From: Sipunculus nudus
Lineage: Eukaryota > Annelida > Sipuncula > Golfingiida > Sipunculidae
DNA length: 64,000 bases
Assembly (NCBI GenBank): GCA_026874595.1
Contig: CM049309.1
Coordinates: 67,066,926 to 67,130,925 of the forward strand
Direction: 5' to 3'
The notes beneath the pieces are model-generated. The model was not told where the DNA came from and did not search any database. It worked only from the letters and a program-made list of their open reading frames with translations. Below are positions 60,560 through 64,000 of this stretch, one piece after another. Made by a program: the position numbers and the translations under genes. Within the stretch, counting starts at the first letter, position 1. Every line of letters begins with the position of its first letter.

Positions 60560-61260
60560 CCAGGCCTGTTATCATGACAATATCCAAATCGCAAGAAAAA
60601 CGCGGGGCGATTCCGGCCGGGACAATGAAGTGTTCATAATGACTCTTGTCAGGGCAAGACAAAAACATCACAACTTGGCTGCAGGCCGGCTGGGCGGGGT
60701 TGCTACGCAACAGGTGGATGACGCTAGACGCAGAAAAGATTTGCGCCAAGACCAGGAAAATTGGACTTTAATCGGAGGAGCATACAGTAGCACGCTCCTG
60801 GAAAACATATGCTCCTGGGATGTAGGCTTTTGGGCGTGGCTGCACTAATTGGGCGGTTAATGCCATCGCATGCCGGGCGCCTGATTGTACACTGATGCCT
60901 TTCGCCTGGGTCTGTCTTTAACTTATACAAGTCTCCGTTACCTTGGATCGCTGACTCCTCGGGCTTAAATACCGCAGAAAGTGACACTGACTTGAGTCGC
61001 ATGAGTCGGGCAAGCATACGGACCCCCACATACTTCCGCGGATCGTGGGGGGGGGGGGGGGGGGGGGGGGGGCCTGGCCCTCTTTCGAATTGACTTCCTG
61101 GATTCGATGACGTAGTACTGTCATTTTCCTTATTAAAAAGGGAAGCCGGCCAACTCGTTGCTGTCAGCCAGCGCGATGAATTCGAAATAACCCAACTGCC
61201 ACAAACGATTTATCCCTCAGTTCTGCGTTTTTCTACATCCTCTACATTTCTCATCCATGA
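60560..61260. promoter_or_regulatory. GC-rich island with an X-box-like palindrome and a G26 run
   Basis: A CpG-richer segment with overlapping ORFs on both strands and no recognised protein. GTTGCTACGCAAC at 60699-60711 resembles an RFX X-box (GTTGCC-N-GGCAAC type). A run of 26 G occupies 61047-61072. It could be the promoter region of the NOL4-like gene if its first exons lie near here, but I could not find those exons. Confidence 0.25.
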
Positions 61261-61335
61261 ATTCTAAATACAGAGTCGCAAGGAAATGTACATGCATGTT
61301 CGTATTTTATTATATTCATTAGGCTTATACAGGCT

Positions 61336-61421
<86 letters not shown>

Positions 61422-61430
61422 TATATATAT
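61336..61430. repeat. (CT)n(TA)n compound microsatellite
   Basis: About 16 CT units followed by about 24 TA units and a further short TA stretch. Confidence 0.98.
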
Positions 61431-61471
61431 AACTCTGAAGAAAACCACATGTTGTTTTTCTTCAGAGTTAT
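61430..61471. repeat. Perfect-stem hairpin AACTCTGAAGAAAA ... TTTTCTTCAGAGTT
   Basis: A 14-base stem encloses a loop of about 11 bases (CCACATGTTGT). It directly abuts the TA array, so it may be the palindromic end of a small mobile element whose TA core expanded. Confidence 0.9.
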
Positions 61472-63134
61472 ACCGCTCTGGCCTAGTCTGTAGGCCATAG
61501 AGCACTTTACATCTGAGGGTAACACTACCTTATATATACATATATATATATATATAGTTAATTGATCAGCAGGTGTTAGTTTACAGGCGTTCTACTGTAT
61601 ATATATATATATGTAATTGTGGTCTTTCACTTGGATTGGACTGTTAAAGACCAAAAAAGAATGTAAACTTGCATATTAGACTTAAGTAATGCTTAGATGT
61701 CCATTATAAGGGCATTTGTCTAAATGATTCCCATTCAATTATATTAGGTAAACAGAAAATACAGTGTTATCTCCTTGAAATAGAACAGTATCTGCTAAAC
61801 TTTAGTTCGAAAACGTGCAACGAGAGCGAAAAATAAAGAAAATATAACCTGGGCGTCATGCTCTACTATCATGAATCAAGATGGCCATTATCAGTAAAAC
61901 AACTTAATTATTGTTGATTTATGACAACTGCGTTTTTCGCTCATGTGCAGTATCGTACCTTCGGTCAAGCAGCCATGTTACCGTATAATGAACAGAATGT
62001 GGTTTGTATTTACCGACACACACAACCATAAAACAGGTACATGTATATAGAAACAGGTGTAAATGCGACACTGGGTGGTTTTCAGCTAAAATGAACGGAT
62101 AGTTGAACATAATATACACACGTGGCACGCAAATATGTACCTTTACATTTATGTAAACATGACACTTGACAACACGTCATCACGACGGTGTCATCCTTTT
62201 CTATTGAAAAAATATAACATGACCCATCACCCGCTGTGTATGCCCAGTCTTTAGCAACATTGACAACAAAGGGTCTTAGACCATCGCCATGTGGATGGCT
62301 TCATTTGTAAGGCTCGATGAAGATGTAAATATGTTCGTAATTTTGACAGCGCCTCATGGCCTACAGGAATACTCAAAATAGACCAGACCAAACGTTAGAT
62401 GTGTGTTTACTTTCTAGCAAAAACCTAGCAACACCTAAAAATATTCTGTTTTAACTCAACATATTGGTAAATCCCCTGTATGCTTCATTAATTTCTGTAG
62501 GCCCAACTAGGGTTACTGGACGCTAGCCAGCTTGTACGCACCACAGTAATTGGGTTGTTACCATGGAGAGTTTGACTTACACTTTGTTTGTGAGCTCACA
62601 CGTATTCATTTGTGTTGATTCATCGCTCGTGACCAAATATTATGTTTACCGCGATACTGATGCAATAGGATGGATGGCTTTTGCAGTGCGTTCCCGCGTA
62701 TGACTAGTGTCACGGCTCCAGTGCAGACTTACCAGCCTACTGAGTCGTATATTTCTGGCTAATGCATTACTGGCCTGCGCATTCATCCATAATTGTGCTA
62801 GTTCTTGTCTACGTTGACGGTTTTTATTAATTTTTTTTTGTCTGAGTTCGAGATAATAACATGTTATTAAAATATCGTTTCGAATAATTTAAATATCGTA
62901 TTTATTATAATATAGTCTATATACAGGAGTCTTGGAGAAACCCAATTGTGTGTCCGCTCAGGTTTAGAGATAGTTGATTTAGAAAATTCACTTGTTTAAA
63001 GTTTCCAGTTATCTATTTTTATCATTGAACACCGATTGATTGGGTATCAGCCTATCCAATCTCGGATTATCTCAATATTCATACACGTCACGTTATATAA
63101 CACATGTAAATCACAGGTGGCGAAACCAGGAGCG

Positions 63135-63154
63135 CCCCCCCCCCCCCCCCCCCC
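63135..63154. repeat. C20 run
   Basis: Twenty C in a row, preceded by GAGCG. The flanking GGTGGCGAAACCAGG is ordinary sequence. Confidence 0.95.
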
Positions 63155-63751
63155 AGGAATGATATAAAACATAATTAGTATTTTTTTACTTTGAACCTCG
63201 ATAACATTATTATTACTCTCTGATTAGCCAATTCCGGATATTTTAATATTGCAGACCATATTTAAGTTAAAGTAAATCTTGGTCTACTATGCACTTAGAC
63301 GGCATCTTTTCGAGCCATTAGAAACAAAAATCCTGCTGGGGGAGGAGAGTGTACGTAAGATATAATACATATATCTTTTACAATTAAAGAAATTCCCTTT
63401 TTGGATGGGCCTGCAAGTTACAATCCTTCAGTCTTTATACGCTACATTCGCTCTATATCTCCTTCCACTTAAATGCTGCTTGGCAATTTTCCGGTATTAG
63501 CCTCCAGGGAGCTGGCACAGAGCCAAGCATTTGCAGACCATTGAGAACGGGTCTACACATTTTGCAGAGTATGTTATCGCATCTTAGTTTGAAACAAGCG
63601 TTAATATTGGAAATAGTGGTTACGTGGATGAAATTATAAAACGAATGAAGCGTACCACTCCGTGCCCCGTACACATTCATGTTAATCATTATTAACTATT
63701 ATTTTAGTCATGTTATCATTATTACTTTTAAATGAAGAAGTTTCTCTAATA

Positions 63752-63753
63752 TA

Positions 63754-63802
<49 letters not shown>
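63752..63802. repeat. (TA)n microsatellite
   Basis: About 25 TA units near the end of the window. Confidence 0.99.
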
Positions 63803-63808
<6 letters not shown>

Positions 63809-64000
63809 TTTTGCATATGTGACTAGTCTGTTAATTGGTATTTGTGTATATTGTCTAATATTGGTAGCTATATTATGACCCATCGTCTCACGCTTTTACG
63901 TTCGTGTGTCCATTAAACAAAGCCAACTGTCCGTTGTCCAGTCACGACCTACCCCTGTCTGGACCCTTCCATACCGCCCTATTCTGGAGCGGCCAGGTCG

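Noticed and set aside
1..64000. CRISPR arrays, operons, prophage or bacterial-type systems
   Set aside because: Exon-intron structure, microsatellites and eukaryotic repeats show animal nuclear DNA. The regular arrays present have no spacers of unique sequence.

Overview
The window is animal nuclear DNA, AT-rich, with long introns, GT-AG splicing, dense microsatellites and many dispersed repeats. One protein-coding gene could be reconstructed. It lies on the minus strand and encodes a member of the nucleolar protein 4 family (NOL4/NOL4L). The protein is close in architecture to the vertebrate proteins but divergent in its linkers, so the host is an invertebrate. Several dispersed repeats resemble families I associate with marine invertebrates, especially molluscs: a 'GCTCAGCTG...CCGTCCGTCCGTC' terminus, and a repeat opening 'CGCCAAGAGG' and closing 'GGCGGAGG'. 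That placement rests on recollection and is not proved by this sequence. || Gene layout, read 5' to 3' on the minus strand: exons at 47443-47580, 44271-44501, 16755-16857, 12611-12804, 11649-11783, 10848-11051, 10340-10456, 9716-10064 and 8499-8665. All have GT-AG junctions, the phases agree at every junction, and the sum is 1638 bases (545 residues plus stop). The N-terminus, roughly the first 100 residues of the human protein, is not confidently present. One phase-compatible candidate exon at 52775-52908 may be part of it, or may belong to something else. || Region by region: 1-8498 lies downstream of the gene and holds a dispersed repeat and a 4.2-kb imperfect inverted repeat built of tandem units. 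8499-12804 is the compact 3' half of the gene, with seven exons and two coding-edge minisatellites. One is a 58-bp array that duplicates the penultimate exon's splice donor. The other is a 21-bp array immediately upstream of another exon's acceptor. 12805-44270 is two large introns with GC-rich islands (15.2-16.3, 17.2-17.8 and 26.5-28.6 kb) that could hold alternative promoters, plus repeats. 44271-47580 carries two highly conserved exons. 47581-64000 is upstream intron or flank with a degenerate tandem array (50.7-51.6 kb), orphan protein-like fragments near 57.1-57.3 kb, hairpin elements tied to TA arrays, and long G or C runs. || Nothing here looks like a multi-gene system. The most interesting signal is that tandem repeats have grown directly across or beside the splice sites of a conserved nuclear protein gene.
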